NCBI RefSeq assembly: GCF_003350325.1
Contig: NZ_QLYZ01000017.1
Span: 1 to 64,000 of the forward strand
DNA length: 64,000 bases
DNA from: Vibrio rhodolitus
GTDB taxonomy: Bacteria; Pseudomonadota; Gammaproteobacteria; Enterobacterales; Vibrionaceae
Direction: 5' to 3'
Part shown: piece by piece, positions 25,556 through 35,923 of the stretch
How positions within the stretch are numbered: position 1 is the first letter of the stretch
Layout: each line of letters begins with the position of its first letter
Notes under the pieces: model-generated
Told to the model about the DNA's origin: nothing
The model's database searches: none
The model's input: the letters and a program-made list of their open reading frames with translations, nothing else
Translations under genes and position numbers: made by a program

Positions 25556-25642
25556 TGGTGCCCCGGGCCGGACTTGAACCGGCACAGCGCGAACGCCGAG
25601 GGATTTTAAATCCCTTGTGTCTACCAATTCCACCACCAGGGC
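25556..25642 (-). tRNA. tRNA-Leu (UAA), array A
   Basis: 87-nt class II tRNA with a long variable arm, encoded CCA, acceptor GCCCTGG/CCGGGGC and anticodon loop TTTAAAA (TAA). First gene of the array in the direction of transcription. Confidence 0.97.
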
Positions 25643-26129
25643 AACGCAATCATGCGATGGGAAACACCATCTGTTCTCAACAGGCTTTGCCCTGAGAACG
25701 AGGCGTACTTTACCCGAATAAATTTAAGCGTCAACAATATTTTCTTAAATATCAATCGTATGATTATTTTACACTCATTAAGAACATATTTTACCCCACC
25801 AAGACCAGTTAATAACCAACACAACTAAACTGACAACACATCAAATAATGATATAACACTCAAAATAAGCAGTAGTAATTCGGAATGAGCTGCTTATTTT
25901 TTCTGAACTTTTGAACCAAGCCATTAATTTGCTACACAAAATTAGGGCAAATTGATGCATATTACTCTGCTTTCATCACACTAATTGGTGAAATACCACC
26001 ATCATTAACTATTTATACATAATTAGGTCATCATTTTGATTTATATCATATCGTCAAAAAGTAATCAGTTCGTATGATGCTCAGTGAATAACAAGAAAAA
26101 CTAGTACTTCTAGATACATAATTTTTGGA
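25643..26129. other. 487-base intergenic region upstream of the Aer-like gene
   Basis: AT-rich; holds the tRNA array promoter (minus strand) and the receptor promoter (plus strand), neither fixed by eye. A hairpin at 25863-25905 is listed separately. No gene is seen. Confidence 0.5.
25863..25905 (+). terminator. Orphan terminator-like hairpin
   Basis: AAATAAGCAG pairs with CTGCTTATTT around a 17-base loop and is followed by more T on the plus strand. No plus-strand gene precedes it; it may end an unannotated small RNA. It could equally act on the minus strand. Confidence 0.4.
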
Positions 26130-27719
26130 ATGGATATGAATAAAAACAGCACCACCGGTTTACCGAAAGATGCTCAGTTAAATAAAGAGTACAGCCATTC
26201 GGTCAACCTTATCTCAACAACAGACCCTTCAAGTTACGTCACCTATGCTAACCACGATTTCTGTGAAATCGCTGGGTATCGTGAAGAAGAACTGATTGGT
26301 AAACCTCATAATGTCGTTCGTCACCAAGACATGCCAAAAGCTGCATTTGAACAAATGTGGAGCTACCTGAAAGCAGGTAAAAGCTGGATGGGCTTGGTAA
26401 AAAACCAATGTACTGACGAACAACATTATTGGGTTTCGGCATTTGTTACACCTATTAAAGATGCTGAAGGCAATATTATTGAATTCCAATCTGTTCGTTC
26501 GAAACCAGAACAAGAGCAAATTAATCGCGCTTCGTCGCTGTACCAAAAGCTGCGTGAAGGAAAAAAACCGAGCACGGCAAGATTTGATTTTCATAAACTG
26601 TCTGTCGCTATCAGTGGGCTAATCTTACTCGCTGCGTTTACGCTTTCAGTACTGCAACCGCACTGGATCGCTTTCTGTCTGCTGGGTCTCTCAACAGCGC
26701 TACTTTGCACATGTGGCTATCAAATGAAACGCTTTGCGTCACTGCAAACTATCGCAAGGCAAGCGTATGATAACCCTCTGATGGAAAAGCCTTATACCAA
26801 CTACTTTGACAACTATTCGCAAATTGAGCTGGCTCTGATGATGCGTAAAGCGGAGCTACGCGCGATCACAGGTCGTGCCACAGAGACTTCAGGACATATC
26901 TTGATCTCTGCCGAAGATGAGTTTGGTACCATTCAATCGATGGGACAGAGCCTAAATCAACAATGCTCCGAAACCGAACAAGTGGCAACGGCGGTTGAAG
27001 AACTCACCCAGTCCATTGCTGAAGTTTCTAACGCGGCATCGGCAGCTTCAATGATGGCAGAAGAAGCCAATGAGCACTCAAGCAACGGCTTAGCATCAAT
27101 TGAAGCAACAATTAACGAAGTCGATTTGCTGGTACAAGAACTGACACAATCGCAAAGCATCATCAATCGCCTTGCGCAAGATACGCAGAAAATTGATGGC
27201 ATTCTTGATGTGATCACCGCAATTTCTGAGCAAACAAACCTGCTGGCACTGAATGCGGCGATTGAAGCGGCTCGCGCAGGCGAAGCGGGACGTGGATTTG
27301 CCGTCGTTGCCGATGAAGTACGTAACCTCGCGTCTAAAACGGGGTCATCTGCCAATGAAATTCACGCCATGATCCGCCAGTTACAAGAAACGGCTGGCAC
27401 TGCTGTGAGTGCCATGGATAAAGGGCTCGACCTCTCTGAGCGTTGTAAAACTCGCGCCGATGAAACCGGAGGAATGCTACGAAATATTTCCAACCAACTC
27501 GACAGCGTTAATGACAGTAGTCACCAGATCGCGGCAGCAGTGGAGCAACAAGCCTCTGTGACACAAGAGATCAACAGAAACATCGTCAACATTAAACAGC
27601 TAGCGGACGAAACTTCAATGACCTCACACAGCTCGATCGAGCGTACACGTCAATTGGTTGAGAGTATAGAAGCGCTGCAACGTCTGATGGAACAATTCCA
27701 AGGAAAAGAAGCGCGCTAA
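26130..27719 (+). CDS. Aer-like PAS-containing methyl-accepting chemotaxis protein
   Basis: 529 aa. An N-terminal PAS domain (~20-125) has the aerotaxis signature [17 protein letters not shown] (usual form RHPDMP), suggesting an FAD or redox sensor facing the cytoplasm. Two hydrophobic segments follow (~160-200), then a HAMP-like linker, and the conserved MCP hairpin tip [23 protein letters not shown] sequence around residue 370 that binds CheA/CheW. No ligand-binding periplasmic domain is present, as in Aer. Monocistronic, with its own terminator. Ligand or oxygen sensing is inferred from the domain pattern. Confidence 0.9.
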   Translation: MDMNKNSTTGLPKDAQLNKEYSHSVNLISTTDPSSYVTYANHDFCEIAGYREEELIGKPHNVVRHQDMPKAAFEQMWSYLKAGKSWMGLVKNQCTDEQHYWVSAFVTPIKDAEGNIIEFQSVRSKPEQEQINRASSLYQKLREGKKPSTARFDFHKLSVAISGLILLAAFTLSVLQPHWIAFCLLGLSTALLCTCGYQMKRFASLQTIARQAYDNPLMEKPYTNYFDNYSQIELALMMRKAELRAITGRATETSGHILISAEDEFGTIQSMGQSLNQQCSETEQVATAVEELTQSIAEVSNAASAASMMAEEANEHSSNGLASIEATINEVDLLVQELTQSQSIINRLAQDTQKIDGILDVITAISEQTNLLALNAAIEAARAGEAGRGFAVVADEVRNLASKTGSSANEIHAMIRQLQETAGTAVSAMDKGLDLSERCKTRADETGGMLRNISNQLDSVNDSSHQIAAAVEQQASVTQEINRNIVNIKQLADETSMTSHSSIERTRQLVESIEALQRLMEQFQGKEAR

Positions 27720-27744
27720 ATTATCCGCATCACACAGATAAAAC

Positions 27745-27785
27745 AGCACCGAGTAGCGCAACGCGAGCTCGGTGCTTTTTTTTAC
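27745..27785 (+). terminator. Terminator after the Aer-like gene
   Basis: AGCACCGAG pairs with CTCGGTGCT around a 14-base loop, followed by an eight-base T-run. Confidence 0.9.
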
Positions 27786-27920
27786 CCACCTTTTTTACTA
27801 CCACGATTTCCAATCAATAAGTGAATTTTTATATTCCACAAGAAAACTGTGGACGACAGTAATTGTCTATCGTAAGGTATTGAAAAATTTAAACATAGAA
27901 ATTAGAACAAGGGACGTTCA

Positions 27921-28928
27921 ATGAAACTACAACTACCAGACAACTACCAGCCCCTACTTGAACTACGCGATACCGAAGTCGCGATTAAAAAGCTCAAAGA
28001 CTACTTTGAAACTGCGCTTGCTTACGAGCTTTACCTAACTCGCGTGTCTGCTCCCCTTTTTGTCAAACCTGAGACGGGTCTTAACGACAACTTAAACGGT
28101 ACAGAGCGCCCAGTAAGCTTTGATTTGCTCGACGACAATGGCGCACATGTTGAAGTGGTTCACTCACTTGCTAAATGGAAGCGTATGGCTTTAGGTCGTT
28201 ACGGTTTTTTGGAAGATGAGGGCTTATACACGGACATGAACGCGATTCGCCGTGATGAAGAACTTGATAATATCCACTCCATTTACGTAGACCAATGGGA
28301 CTGGGAAAAAGTCCTTAACAAGTCGATGCGTAACGAGGAATATCTTAAAGCGACGGTAGAAAAGATCTATAACGCGTTTCTAAAAACGGAAAACTACATC
28401 TACCAAGAGTACCCAGTACTGAAAAAACGTCTGCCTGAGCAAGTGACTTTTATCACTTCGCAAGAGCTTCTGGACAAGTACCCAGATCTCGATGGTAAAG
28501 AGCGTGAGAATGCGATTTGTAAGGAACACGGAGCGGTGTTTATTCGTAATATCGGTCACACGCTATCCAACGGTGAGAAGCACGACGGTCGTGCACCTGA
28601 CTACGATGACTGGAATTTAAACGGTGACCTTCTGTTCTGGAACCCAGTATTAGATAGCGCATTGGAGCTTTCCTCTATGGGCATCCGCGTTAGTGAAGAT
28701 AGCCTAAAAGAGCAGTTGGCCATTGCAGGCTGCGAAGATCGCGCTGAACTGCCATTCCACAGCCAAGTGCTGGAAGGCTCACTACCCTACACCATCGGTG
28801 GTGGTATCGGTCAATCTCGTATCTGTATGTTCTTCTTACAGAAAGCACATATTGGCGAAGTTCAGTCTTCGATTTGGCCTGACGCGATGATCGAAGAATG
28901 TGAAGCAAACAAGATCAAACTGCTGTAA
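27921..28928 (+). CDS. asnA: Aspartate--ammonia ligase (AsnA)
   Basis: Ammonia-dependent asparagine synthetase: Asp + NH3 + ATP gives Asn + AMP + PPi, in the cytosol. The class II aminoacyl-tRNA-synthetase-like fold is recognisable from [37 protein letters not shown] and the C-terminal GGGIGQSR that forms the ATP-binding motif 3. 335 aa is close to E. coli AsnA (330). Single gene with AAGGGACG as ribosome-binding site and a terminator behind. No AsnC-type regulator is adjacent. Confidence 0.96.
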   Translation: MKLQLPDNYQPLLELRDTEVAIKKLKDYFETALAYELYLTRVSAPLFVKPETGLNDNLNGTERPVSFDLLDDNGAHVEVVHSLAKWKRMALGRYGFLEDEGLYTDMNAIRRDEELDNIHSIYVDQWDWEKVLNKSMRNEEYLKATVEKIYNAFLKTENYIYQEYPVLKKRLPEQVTFITSQELLDKYPDLDGKERENAICKEHGAVFIRNIGHTLSNGEKHDGRAPDYDDWNLNGDLLFWNPVLDSALELSSMGIRVSEDSLKEQLAIAGCEDRAELPFHSQVLEGSLPYTIGGGIGQSRICMFFLQKAHIGEVQSSIWPDAMIEECEANKIKLL

Positions 28929-28963
28929 TTTAGCCACTCTTCGCATGCTCAGTAACTAATGAC

Positions 28964-28996
28964 AATAAGCCCCATTTAATGGGGCTTATTGCTTTT
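28964..28996. terminator. Bidirectional terminator between asnA and the GGDEF gene
   Basis: AATAAGCCCC and GGGGCTTATT form a 10-bp stem with a seven-base loop. It overlaps the stop codon of the converging gene. Confidence 0.85.
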
Positions 28997-30944
28997 AGCA
29001 GGAAACAGACCAAACTACTTGATTTCGACCAGCATGTTTAGCTTGATACAGGTTCGAATCTGCTTCAAGAAAGATTCTTTCGTTCGCTAAGATCTGTTCT
29101 GGCAATGCCGCACGACTCACACCGATCGATGTTGTGACTGCAAGCTCACCTTTAGAGGTGATAAACGGCGTATTACAGACCACTTTACAAGCTCGCTCTA
29201 TTCGCTCTTTAGTGTGTTCATCAGCTTGAACAAGCCATAAAAACTCTTCCCCACCCCAGCGAACAAACAGTTCTTGCTCTTTTAGACACGACTTTACTAA
29301 CAGCGCAAATTGCCTCAATACCTCATCCCCGGCTAAGTGACCGTAGCTATCGTTAATGGATTTAAAATGATCGATATCGAACACAGCAAGATGATAGTCT
29401 TTTTCTTGCTTAATTCGCTCCGGATTGCTCAACTGAAGATAATAAAAATTTCGATTATGTAATCCCGTCAGCTGATCAAAGTAAGAACTATTCTCCAGAA
29501 TCAGGTTCTCTCGTTTAACTAAATACGTTCTGATTTGCATGCAAATCAGAACGAACACGGCTAAAGAACCAAGCCATTTAGCACACGTTAAATACATACT
29601 CTGACGATTAAGCATCTCACGACTCTGTTGAGCTTGTTTACTCAACGTATCCCTTTGAATCGTCAAATCGACACTTTCTTGAGCATGAGTTAAATCATGT
29701 AACTTATCTAGTAATTGACTTTTTTCTGTTCGATACACTTCTTTCGCCAGAGCGTATGCAGATACAAAATCACCACTTAAATCAAAAATGTTCGCTTTAA
29801 ATTTCAGAGCCTTAAGTGTTGCCTGTGCATTGTTGACCTTTTGAAACTGCTCGAGACTCACATCAATAAATCTTAGGGATTCCGAGTAGTTTTCGTTCGC
29901 CATTTCAAGTTGTGCTAATTTAAAATAACACCGTCCTTGACTGTAGCTAAATCCCGCTCTCTGACTTAAGGAGATGCAATCATTAATCAGTGATTTTGCT
30001 AAATCATAATCACCGTTTAATAAGGCAATATTAGCACTACTACGAATGTCAAGCGTACGATAACGGTCAGTCTGCATCCCTAAACGGAAATATTTTTTAG
30101 CTTGCATGTGCGCTTCAGTTGCTCGCTCTACTTGTAGTAAATAGCCGTACAAAACCGATTCATTATACCAATAAATTTGCTGAGTACTGATACCCGGTTC
30201 TGGTAATCGGCTATGTAACTCTCTGGCTCGTTTAATGTGCTGTAACGCCTCTTCCCACTGCCCCATAAAAGAGTACATTTTGTGCAGGTTATAATGACTT
30301 TTGCTTTGAGATAACAAATCACCGTGCTTTTTAGATAAATGTATACTTCTGACTAAGTATTTTTGGGCTTGAAGCAATTCATTTTCAGATAAAGCCATCC
30401 TACCAAGCCAATTCAATAACCTTGGAGTGAGGAACATATAATTATCTTTCTCTACTTCTTTCAGCGAATCTTCAAGCAACATATAACCGACTGTTCGTTG
30501 CCCTGTATGCCAAGAATGAAGAGCAAATTCGCTTTCAAGTAACGGTGCCATCCAATTAATCAAGGTGATGGAGCTAGGGATGGTTTTGATCGCATCCAAG
30601 AGCCATTTTTCATCAAATGTCAGATTAAGATTATATAAAATCACGTAGAGATAAGCATAATCTAACGAGGAAAATACCTTTTCTTTATGTAATAACGCTT
30701 TTATGTGTTGGGCAGTTAGCAATGGCTCTGTGTGGGATTTTTCAAGTAGATCACGCCACTGGTAGCTGGGCATTACATCGCTCTCATCAAGCCACTGTTT
30801 CCAATTATGTGCTGATAGAATCGTAGGTTTCTGACCGTCAAATTCTGGTATGGATAACCATTGCTTTGCTAAATTAGGCTGAAAGCTAACAAAACAGATT
30901 GCACACAAAATAAAGAATAAAAATACAAATTTTAAGGTTCGCAT
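28995..30944 (-). CDS. TPR-repeat membrane diguanylate cyclase (GGDEF)
   Basis: 649 aa. An N-terminal signal anchor (~5-22) is followed by a long periplasmic region of helical repeats (~100-420, TPR-like, e.g. ALHSWHTGQ, LQHIKRARELHSRLP, KYFRLGMQ), a membrane segment (~450-470), then a GGDEF domain with FDQLTGLHNRNF and the active-site loop RWGGEEF, so it should make c-di-GMP. No RxxD inhibitory site is seen at the usual position before the active site. The architecture suggests a protein- or peptide-responsive receptor. It lies alone between two tRNA arrays. Confidence 0.9.
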   Translation of the reverse strand: MRTLKFVFLFFILCAICFVSFQPNLAKQWLSIPEFDGQKPTILSAHNWKQWLDESDVMPSYQWRDLLEKSHTEPLLTAQHIKALLHKEKVFSSLDYAYLYVILYNLNLTFDEKWLLDAIKTIPSSITLINWMAPLLESEFALHSWHTGQRTVGYMLLEDSLKEVEKDNYMFLTPRLLNWLGRMALSENELLQAQKYLVRSIHLSKKHGDLLSQSKSHYNLHKMYSFMGQWEEALQHIKRARELHSRLPEPGISTQQIYWYNESVLYGYLLQVERATEAHMQAKKYFRLGMQTDRYRTLDIRSSANIALLNGDYDLAKSLINDCISLSQRAGFSYSQGRCYFKLAQLEMANENYSESLRFIDVSLEQFQKVNNAQATLKALKFKANIFDLSGDFVSAYALAKEVYRTEKSQLLDKLHDLTHAQESVDLTIQRDTLSKQAQQSREMLNRQSMYLTCAKWLGSLAVFVLICMQIRTYLVKRENLILENSSYFDQLTGLHNRNFYYLQLSNPERIKQEKDYHLAVFDIDHFKSINDSYGHLAGDEVLRQFALLVKSCLKEQELFVRWGGEEFLWLVQADEHTKERIERACKVVCNTPFITSKGELAVTTSIGVSRAALPEQILANERIFLEADSNLYQAKHAGRNQVVWSVSC

Positions 30945-31090
30945 TTTTCACGAAGCCATACCAAAAAAGGGACGTGATAATACAACGGTTATCATCTACT
31001 GGCAAACAATTGATAAACTTGTAACATATCAGAAGCTTAATTTGGATTAATATTAAGAACGGAAGTATGAAAGAGAATTATATCCAAGAA

Positions 31091-31164
31091 TGGAGGCGCC
31101 TCCCGGAGTCGAACCGAGGTCCACGGATTTGCAATCCGCTGCATAGCCACTCTGCCAAGGCGCC
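31091..31164 (-). tRNA. tRNA-Cys (GCA), array B
   Basis: 74-nt minus-strand cloverleaf with CCA, identical to the Cys gene at 25278. The spacer to the next Gly gene also resembles that of array A (ACCAAATTGTA, then AGAAGCAA). Confidence 0.97.
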
Positions 31165-31194
31165 TTTATAGAACCAAATTGTACAGAAGCAATT

Positions 31195-31270
31195 TGGAGC
31201 GACACATCGGGTTCGAACCGATGACCTCAACCTTGGCAAGGTTGCGCTCTACCAACTGAGCTAGTGTCGC
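31195..31270 (-). tRNA. tRNA-Gly (GCC), array B, T-stem variant
   Basis: 76 nt with CCA and anticodon GCC. The T-stem is ATCGG/CCGAT in place of ACGAG/CTCGT in the other two Gly genes; the changes are compensatory, so the fold is kept. Confidence 0.97.
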
Positions 31271-31299
31271 ATTTAGTGTTACAGACGTAACGAGTTAGA

Positions 31300-31386
31300 T
31301 GGTGCCCCGGGCCGGACTTGAACCGGCACAGCGCGAACGCCGAGGGATTTTAAATCCCTTGTGTCTACCAATTCCACCACCAGGGC
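31300..31386 (-). tRNA. tRNA-Leu (UAA), array B
   Basis: 87-nt class II tRNA with CCA, apparently identical to the Leu gene at 25556. Confidence 0.97.
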
Positions 31387-31470
31387 ACACAAATCTAAAT
31401 TTGCGATGCCGTTACTGAAGAAGTAAAACACCATCTAGATACCGATTAAGATTAATCGTCATCTTAAATT

Positions 31471-31546
31471 TGGAGCGACACACGAGGTTCGAACTCGTGA
31501 CCTCAACCTTGGCAAGGTTGCGCTCTACCAACTGAGCTAGTGTCGC
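31471..31546 (-). tRNA. tRNA-Gly (GCC), array B, second copy
   Basis: 76 nt with CCA, anticodon GCC, same sequence as the Gly gene at 25382. Confidence 0.97.
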
Positions 31547-31564
31547 ATTCTTTCTAAAGAAAGA

Positions 31565-31638
31565 TGGAGGCGCCTCCCGGAGTCGAACCGAGGTCCACGG
31601 ATTTGCAATCCGCTGCATAGCCACTCTGCCAAGGCGCC
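31565..31638 (-). tRNA. tRNA-Cys (GCA), array B, second copy
   Basis: 74 nt with CCA, identical to the other Cys genes; first of array B in the direction of transcription. Confidence 0.97.
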
Positions 31639-31815
31639 ATTTTGAAACGCTTAAGTTACCCACCGCTGCGTTCGATGCACACTTTACGGATTCTCAGACT
31701 GGAGTCAAACAAATTTCTCAAATCTTAGTTTGTTTGCTGATTATTAACGCAGATGGGTGGCGATTTGATCTAATTGCTTAAATTTTCTCTAGCTTGCTTC
31801 GCGCGCCTTTAATAC

Positions 31816-32172
31816 TTAATCAAACCCTAACGCCACTCGCTCAAGCTTTTTTAAACCTCTAACAACCAACTCATAAGAACGTTCGCACAGATCTTCAACA
31901 AGTCCATCTTCTACATCACCAGGGTAATAGACCGTAATCCAGTGACGCTTATTGGTATGGTAACCTGGGGTAATATCGTTAAACTGCGAAGTGAGTACCT
32001 CACCATCCTCCGGTTTTGCTTTTAACGTGACATATTCACGCCCTTCCCGGCGAGCAAGGATTGCAAACATTTTGCCCCTCACTTTATAGACCAATGCGTC
32101 AGGTCCAAATGGATAGTCTGCCTCAGCGCCGTTAAACTTATCGAGAAATTGTGCCAGTTGTTGGTTGTTCAT
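31816..32172 (-). CDS. MmcQ/YjbR family DNA-binding protein
   Basis: 118 aa, small single-domain protein of the MmcQ/YjbR (CyaY-like fold, DUF419) family. The pattern YPFGPDALVYKVRGKMFAIL, then LKAKPEDGEVL and HWITVYYPGDV, is typical. Members are thought to bind DNA weakly; the real role is unknown. The family's usual length is 110-125 aa. Single gene downstream of the ravA-viaA unit. Confidence 0.88.
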   Translation of the reverse strand: MNNQQLAQFLDKFNGAEADYPFGPDALVYKVRGKMFAILARREGREYVTLKAKPEDGEVLTSQFNDITPGYHTNKRHWITVYYPGDVEDGLVEDLCERSYELVVRGLKKLERVALGFD

Positions 32173-32533
32173 ATGAATTCCTAATCAAACTATGTAAGCC
32201 AATTATTAAATACGCCAACATAGATTAATACTTTGCTTCATCTAGTGGTGTTCACCATGCCAGACCGCTGGTGTTCGCGCCAATAAGCTACGATAGGCTA
32301 GTAATTGATATTTTAACGCGTCAAACAATCCTGCACACTTATTCAATCCGTTTACGAGGTTGAATTGTGAGTAGACACCCTGTTCGGGCAGACCGCTTGG
32401 AGCGTTAATCATGGATAATAACTTTCGCGCCCTGAAGCTGCGCGAGGCACAGCGGAAAGAAACAAAACTGCTGGAACTTAAATCCTTGGATAGAAAATAG
32501 CGTTCAGAGAAGCTTGGCAACAGCGTAAATGAC
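32173..32533. other. 360-base region downstream of viaA with possible small ORFs
   Basis: No recognised gene. Two candidates overlap head to head: a minus-strand 59-codon ORF from ATG 32418 to a stop at 32242, with normal-looking composition (FNLVNGLNKCAGLFDALKYQ in the middle) but no ribosome-binding site, and a plus-strand 29-codon ORF at 32411-32500 (MDNNFRALKLREAQ start, very basic) with GGAG eight bases upstream. Either, both or neither may be real. Confidence 0.3.
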
Positions 32534-33979
32534 TTACCACTTGCGCATAAGTCGACCCACAAGGTTAGGATGATACGCCCAGCTATGGTCAAACATGCCT
32601 AGCAGTTCTGGATTACCGTATTTTGATAAAGAAATGGCATGAAAGCGATTGGAGCACTGCTTCAATTCACGAACTTGCTGCTGTAACTCATCAAGCGGTG
32701 CCGGCGCAATAAAATCGGAGATGACCACCATATCGGCATTGCGATAACGATCGGTTTTCATCAACTCAATAGTTTGTGAAAGTACGGGCTCCAAATCAGT
32801 GCCGCCATGGAAACTATAGCTTAGGAAGTCACTGGCTTCGCGTAGACCGTCTTGTTTGGTAAGCTCGTAGGTAATGACTTGAGAGGAAAACAACATGACA
32901 TAACAGTCACGGTCTTCAGCAAGTGCCATTTGCATCAGAGCATACGCCATCGCTTTAGCACATTGCTCAGGAAAGCCACTCATTGACCCTGACGCATCAA
33001 TACAAACCACAAACGGTCCTTTCTCAATTTCCGCTTTACTGTGATCCGTTTTTTGCGCTCTGATTTTACGCAACGTACGGGACTTACCCTGCGTTTTGTA
33101 GTTCATTAGACGCTTATCAACCAGATGCTTGTAAAAAACCACTTCAAGTTCTGGATACGCTAAGAACATCGTCTCGTTAGGTAATAGCTTATTGAGGTCA
33201 TCACCTTCATGGACACCAACAATATCATCTGTGGCTTCATCTGAAGTCTCTTCAATAACTCTAAGCTCTTCATTCGGCGAACGGTTAAGTTCCGGATCAT
33301 TCACTTCGCTTGCCATGCGACCTAGTTGCTCAGCAATCTCTTGTAGTGTTTGGTTCTTTTTCAAAAATTCAGCGTGGCGCTTCATTACCGTTAAGTCAGT
33401 CTTGGTCAGTTTGGCCGAGGCCATATCCCATAAACGTCCTACGCTGTTTTCATCCCCTTCCTGCGTCACTTTTTCCATGTTTTTCATGGTTTCCATGCGC
33501 TGGTAAAGATCTTTCAACACCTTTTCTTTATTCGCTTTCAGCTCTGTCAGCTGCGCTTGACGGATCGCATCCGATAAGCTTTTGTACCACTGATCGCAAA
33601 AGTAATGTGGGAACATGGGGTTGTGAACCGCTTTGTTTTTCTCAAGTAAACGACGCGCCTCCAAATAAAAGGCACTATGCCACTCAAGCTTTTTCACCAC
33701 TTCGGGCGCTTTTTGGAAAAATGTCGCTTCGTCCCAATGGATGACTTCTTGATAGAGCGCCAACTCCTGCTGGAATCGTTCTGTTTCACACACTTTAGTG
33801 ATGCGTTTTTTAACGCTGCCGCGCCATTTGACCAAGTGATTTTTCACCGAGGTTTTCATACCGCGATTCTCTGCCATTACCATCACTTGTGTACGAGCCA
33901 TCAAATCATTGACTGCACTGTCAATCATGCCCGAATCAGCAATCATTAAAGCAAGGTTTAGTCCGTCAGCGCCTAGCAT
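32534..33979 (-). CDS. viaA: ViaA, VWA-domain partner of RavA
   Basis: 481 aa, as in E. coli ViaA (483). The N-terminal two thirds are helical; the C-terminal third is a von Willebrand factor A domain with a MIDAS motif DASGSMSG, then GGTDLEPVL and ISDFIAP. ViaA binds and stimulates the RavA ATPase, and the pair modulates respiratory complexes and aminoglycoside sensitivity in E. coli. It starts nine bases after the ravA stop, one transcription unit. Confidence 0.95.
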   Translation of the reverse strand: MLGADGLNLALMIADSGMIDSAVNDLMARTQVMVMAENRGMKTSVKNHLVKWRGSVKKRITKVCETERFQQELALYQEVIHWDEATFFQKAPEVVKKLEWHSAFYLEARRLLEKNKAVHNPMFPHYFCDQWYKSLSDAIRQAQLTELKANKEKVLKDLYQRMETMKNMEKVTQEGDENSVGRLWDMASAKLTKTDLTVMKRHAEFLKKNQTLQEIAEQLGRMASEVNDPELNRSPNEELRVIEETSDEATDDIVGVHEGDDLNKLLPNETMFLAYPELEVVFYKHLVDKRLMNYKTQGKSRTLRKIRAQKTDHSKAEIEKGPFVVCIDASGSMSGFPEQCAKAMAYALMQMALAEDRDCYVMLFSSQVITYELTKQDGLREASDFLSYSFHGGTDLEPVLSQTIELMKTDRYRNADMVVISDFIAPAPLDELQQQVRELKQCSNRFHAISLSKYGNPELLGMFDHSWAYHPNLVGRLMRKW

Positions 33980-33988
33980 TCGTTGCCC

Positions 33989-35650
33989 CTATGAGAAGAA
34001 TTGGTCAAGATTCTTGAAACGAAACACCATGCGTTCACATTCACTTTTGGTGTTTTCTAACTGCTGTTGAAGGGTCTGCAAACTCGATTCCATCGCGATT
34101 GGCAACTCTGGGTTAATAAAGCCATGAGGCAAAGCGCCGTGGAAGTTCGATTTCACTTTTCGCAGGTGATATTCAGCGTCCTCTAACTGCTTAAACGCTT
34201 GCTCAGCCTTAGATAGCCACTCTTGATACAGGCCAGAGTCTAAGCCTTGCTTAGTTACAACCGTGACCAACACTGCGCGATTGGCAATATCTTTGATCAC
34301 TAAGTTGTCTGAGCCATCCAATTCAAAGCGTAAGCGGCACATATTGGTGTTTTGATTAACATAGCCATAGACATCGCCGCTGCCGTCTTTAACGACGCGT
34401 TCTAGCTCATTACGCGGTACATACACCCATCGGCTATCGCCTTTTTCTTGCTCAGATACCGACATATTGCTTTGTAATAGCACTAGCTTGACCAAATCAC
34501 TGGCATTGCCGACACGGTATGATTTTACTGACGACAGATCGTAATGATGGACGCTCTTTTTAATGATGCCAGTTGTCATTTCCATCGACAATTGCATGGC
34601 AAATTTGTCTTCAAGCGCTTCTTGCACATCGTTTAACTCTTCACGACAAAACGCGATTTGTTGCTCAACCTCTTGCTGATCGAAAGCGTATTTGAGGGCG
34701 AACTCTTTGATCACTTGCCAAACGATGTCTCGCGATTCAGCACTGTTCCATAAACAGTCTTGCAGCAAAAGAAGGTCAAGTGGGTTGATAGCATCACGCC
34801 CATTGAAGTACGCACTGGCTTTAAGCAACTTAACGGACTTTTTCCAACGGCGATCCGACACATACATGTCAGATTGCGCAAATTCAACGCCCGCTTGTTC
34901 CGCTTTTTGTTCTAGTAGTGATTTAAACTGGTAGAGCTTTTCAAACACATCATCAGTGAGCTTTAACTGTTCAAGCTCTTGCTGCCAAAGGTGATATTCT
35001 TGATCTGTGATTGCCAGACCGGGCGGGATTTGCGCTTCTTGATTCGTACCCACCGTAAGCATGGATTTGAAATTTTGTTTATCTTGAATTCTGTTAACGA
35101 AGATTCGCACCAACATGCGATCATAAAGCGCTTCTAATCCGCTGTCTTCATCCGGTAATTCATTCGATGCTGACACCAATAAACGCATTGGAACGCGTTC
35201 GATATCGCTGCCATTCTTAAAGGTTTTCTCATTCACGACGGTAAGCAGCGTGTTGAGAATTGCCGGGCCTGCTTTCCATATTTCGTCAAGAAAAACGACC
35301 TGCGCAGTAGGTAGGTAACCTTGGGTTAAACGAACATATCGCCCGTTATCCTTAAGCTCTTGTATGCTAAGCGGTCCAAACACCTCTTCAGGAGTAGAAA
35401 AGCGAGTCATCAGGTATTCAAAGTAAGAAGAGTTGTCAAACGCTTGAATAAGACGTTTTGCGATAAGGCTTTTTGCAATACCTGGGGGACCCAATAGGAA
35501 AACACTCTCTCCGGCAAGTGCGGCAAGGAGGCACATTTTTATTGTGTCTTCCCGTTCATACACGCCATCTGACAATGCTTGAGCCAGTTTATTTATTCGC
35601 TCTGATAACAAAGCTTTATTGGAATAATTCACTTGGGAAAGTACCGTCAA
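33989..35650 (-). CDS. ravA: RavA, MoxR-type AAA+ ATPase
   Basis: 553 aa. Walker A GPPGIAKSL is at ~53-61, Walker B VVFLDEIWKA at ~118, sensor 1 SASNELP at ~160, and an Arg-finger region LYDRMLVR. The long C-terminal part is the LARA-containing triple-helical segment that in E. coli binds the lysine decarboxylase LdcI. First gene of ravA-viaA. No ldc gene is present in the window. Confidence 0.95.
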   Translation of the reverse strand: MTVLSQVNYSNKALLSERINKLAQALSDGVYEREDTIKMCLLAALAGESVFLLGPPGIAKSLIAKRLIQAFDNSSYFEYLMTRFSTPEEVFGPLSIQELKDNGRYVRLTQGYLPTAQVVFLDEIWKAGPAILNTLLTVVNEKTFKNGSDIERVPMRLLVSASNELPDEDSGLEALYDRMLVRIFVNRIQDKQNFKSMLTVGTNQEAQIPPGLAITDQEYHLWQQELEQLKLTDDVFEKLYQFKSLLEQKAEQAGVEFAQSDMYVSDRRWKKSVKLLKASAYFNGRDAINPLDLLLLQDCLWNSAESRDIVWQVIKEFALKYAFDQQEVEQQIAFCREELNDVQEALEDKFAMQLSMEMTTGIIKKSVHHYDLSSVKSYRVGNASDLVKLVLLQSNMSVSEQEKGDSRWVYVPRNELERVVKDGSGDVYGYVNQNTNMCRLRFELDGSDNLVIKDIANRAVLVTVVTKQGLDSGLYQEWLSKAEQAFKQLEDAEYHLRKVKSNFHGALPHGFINPELPIAMESSLQTLQQQLENTKSECERMVFRFKNLDQFFS

Positions 35651-35923
35651 CTGATCGCTCCTCTAACTAAACTGACAACTTCAAGATTAAGTTAATCAAT
35701 TGTTACTATTTTGTTATATGCGAATTTGAACTCAAGAGCAAATCTTTATAGCAGATAGATTTTTATCAGTACGATTTGAAATCTTTGTTTACGTAATGTG
35801 ATAGTCATCAAGGTTCATTGTTTCACTTTATGCGCAAGTATTTTTCCCATGCTTTCAATCGCTTCAAATAACGAGTAATGTAAAGACCATTTCCGAACCC
35901 CAACCTATGGCAGCATTACCCCA

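Noticed and set aside
31412..31663. Open frame across tRNA-Gly and tRNA-Cys
   Set aside because: The frame is made of tRNA sequence; the same false frame occurs in array A.
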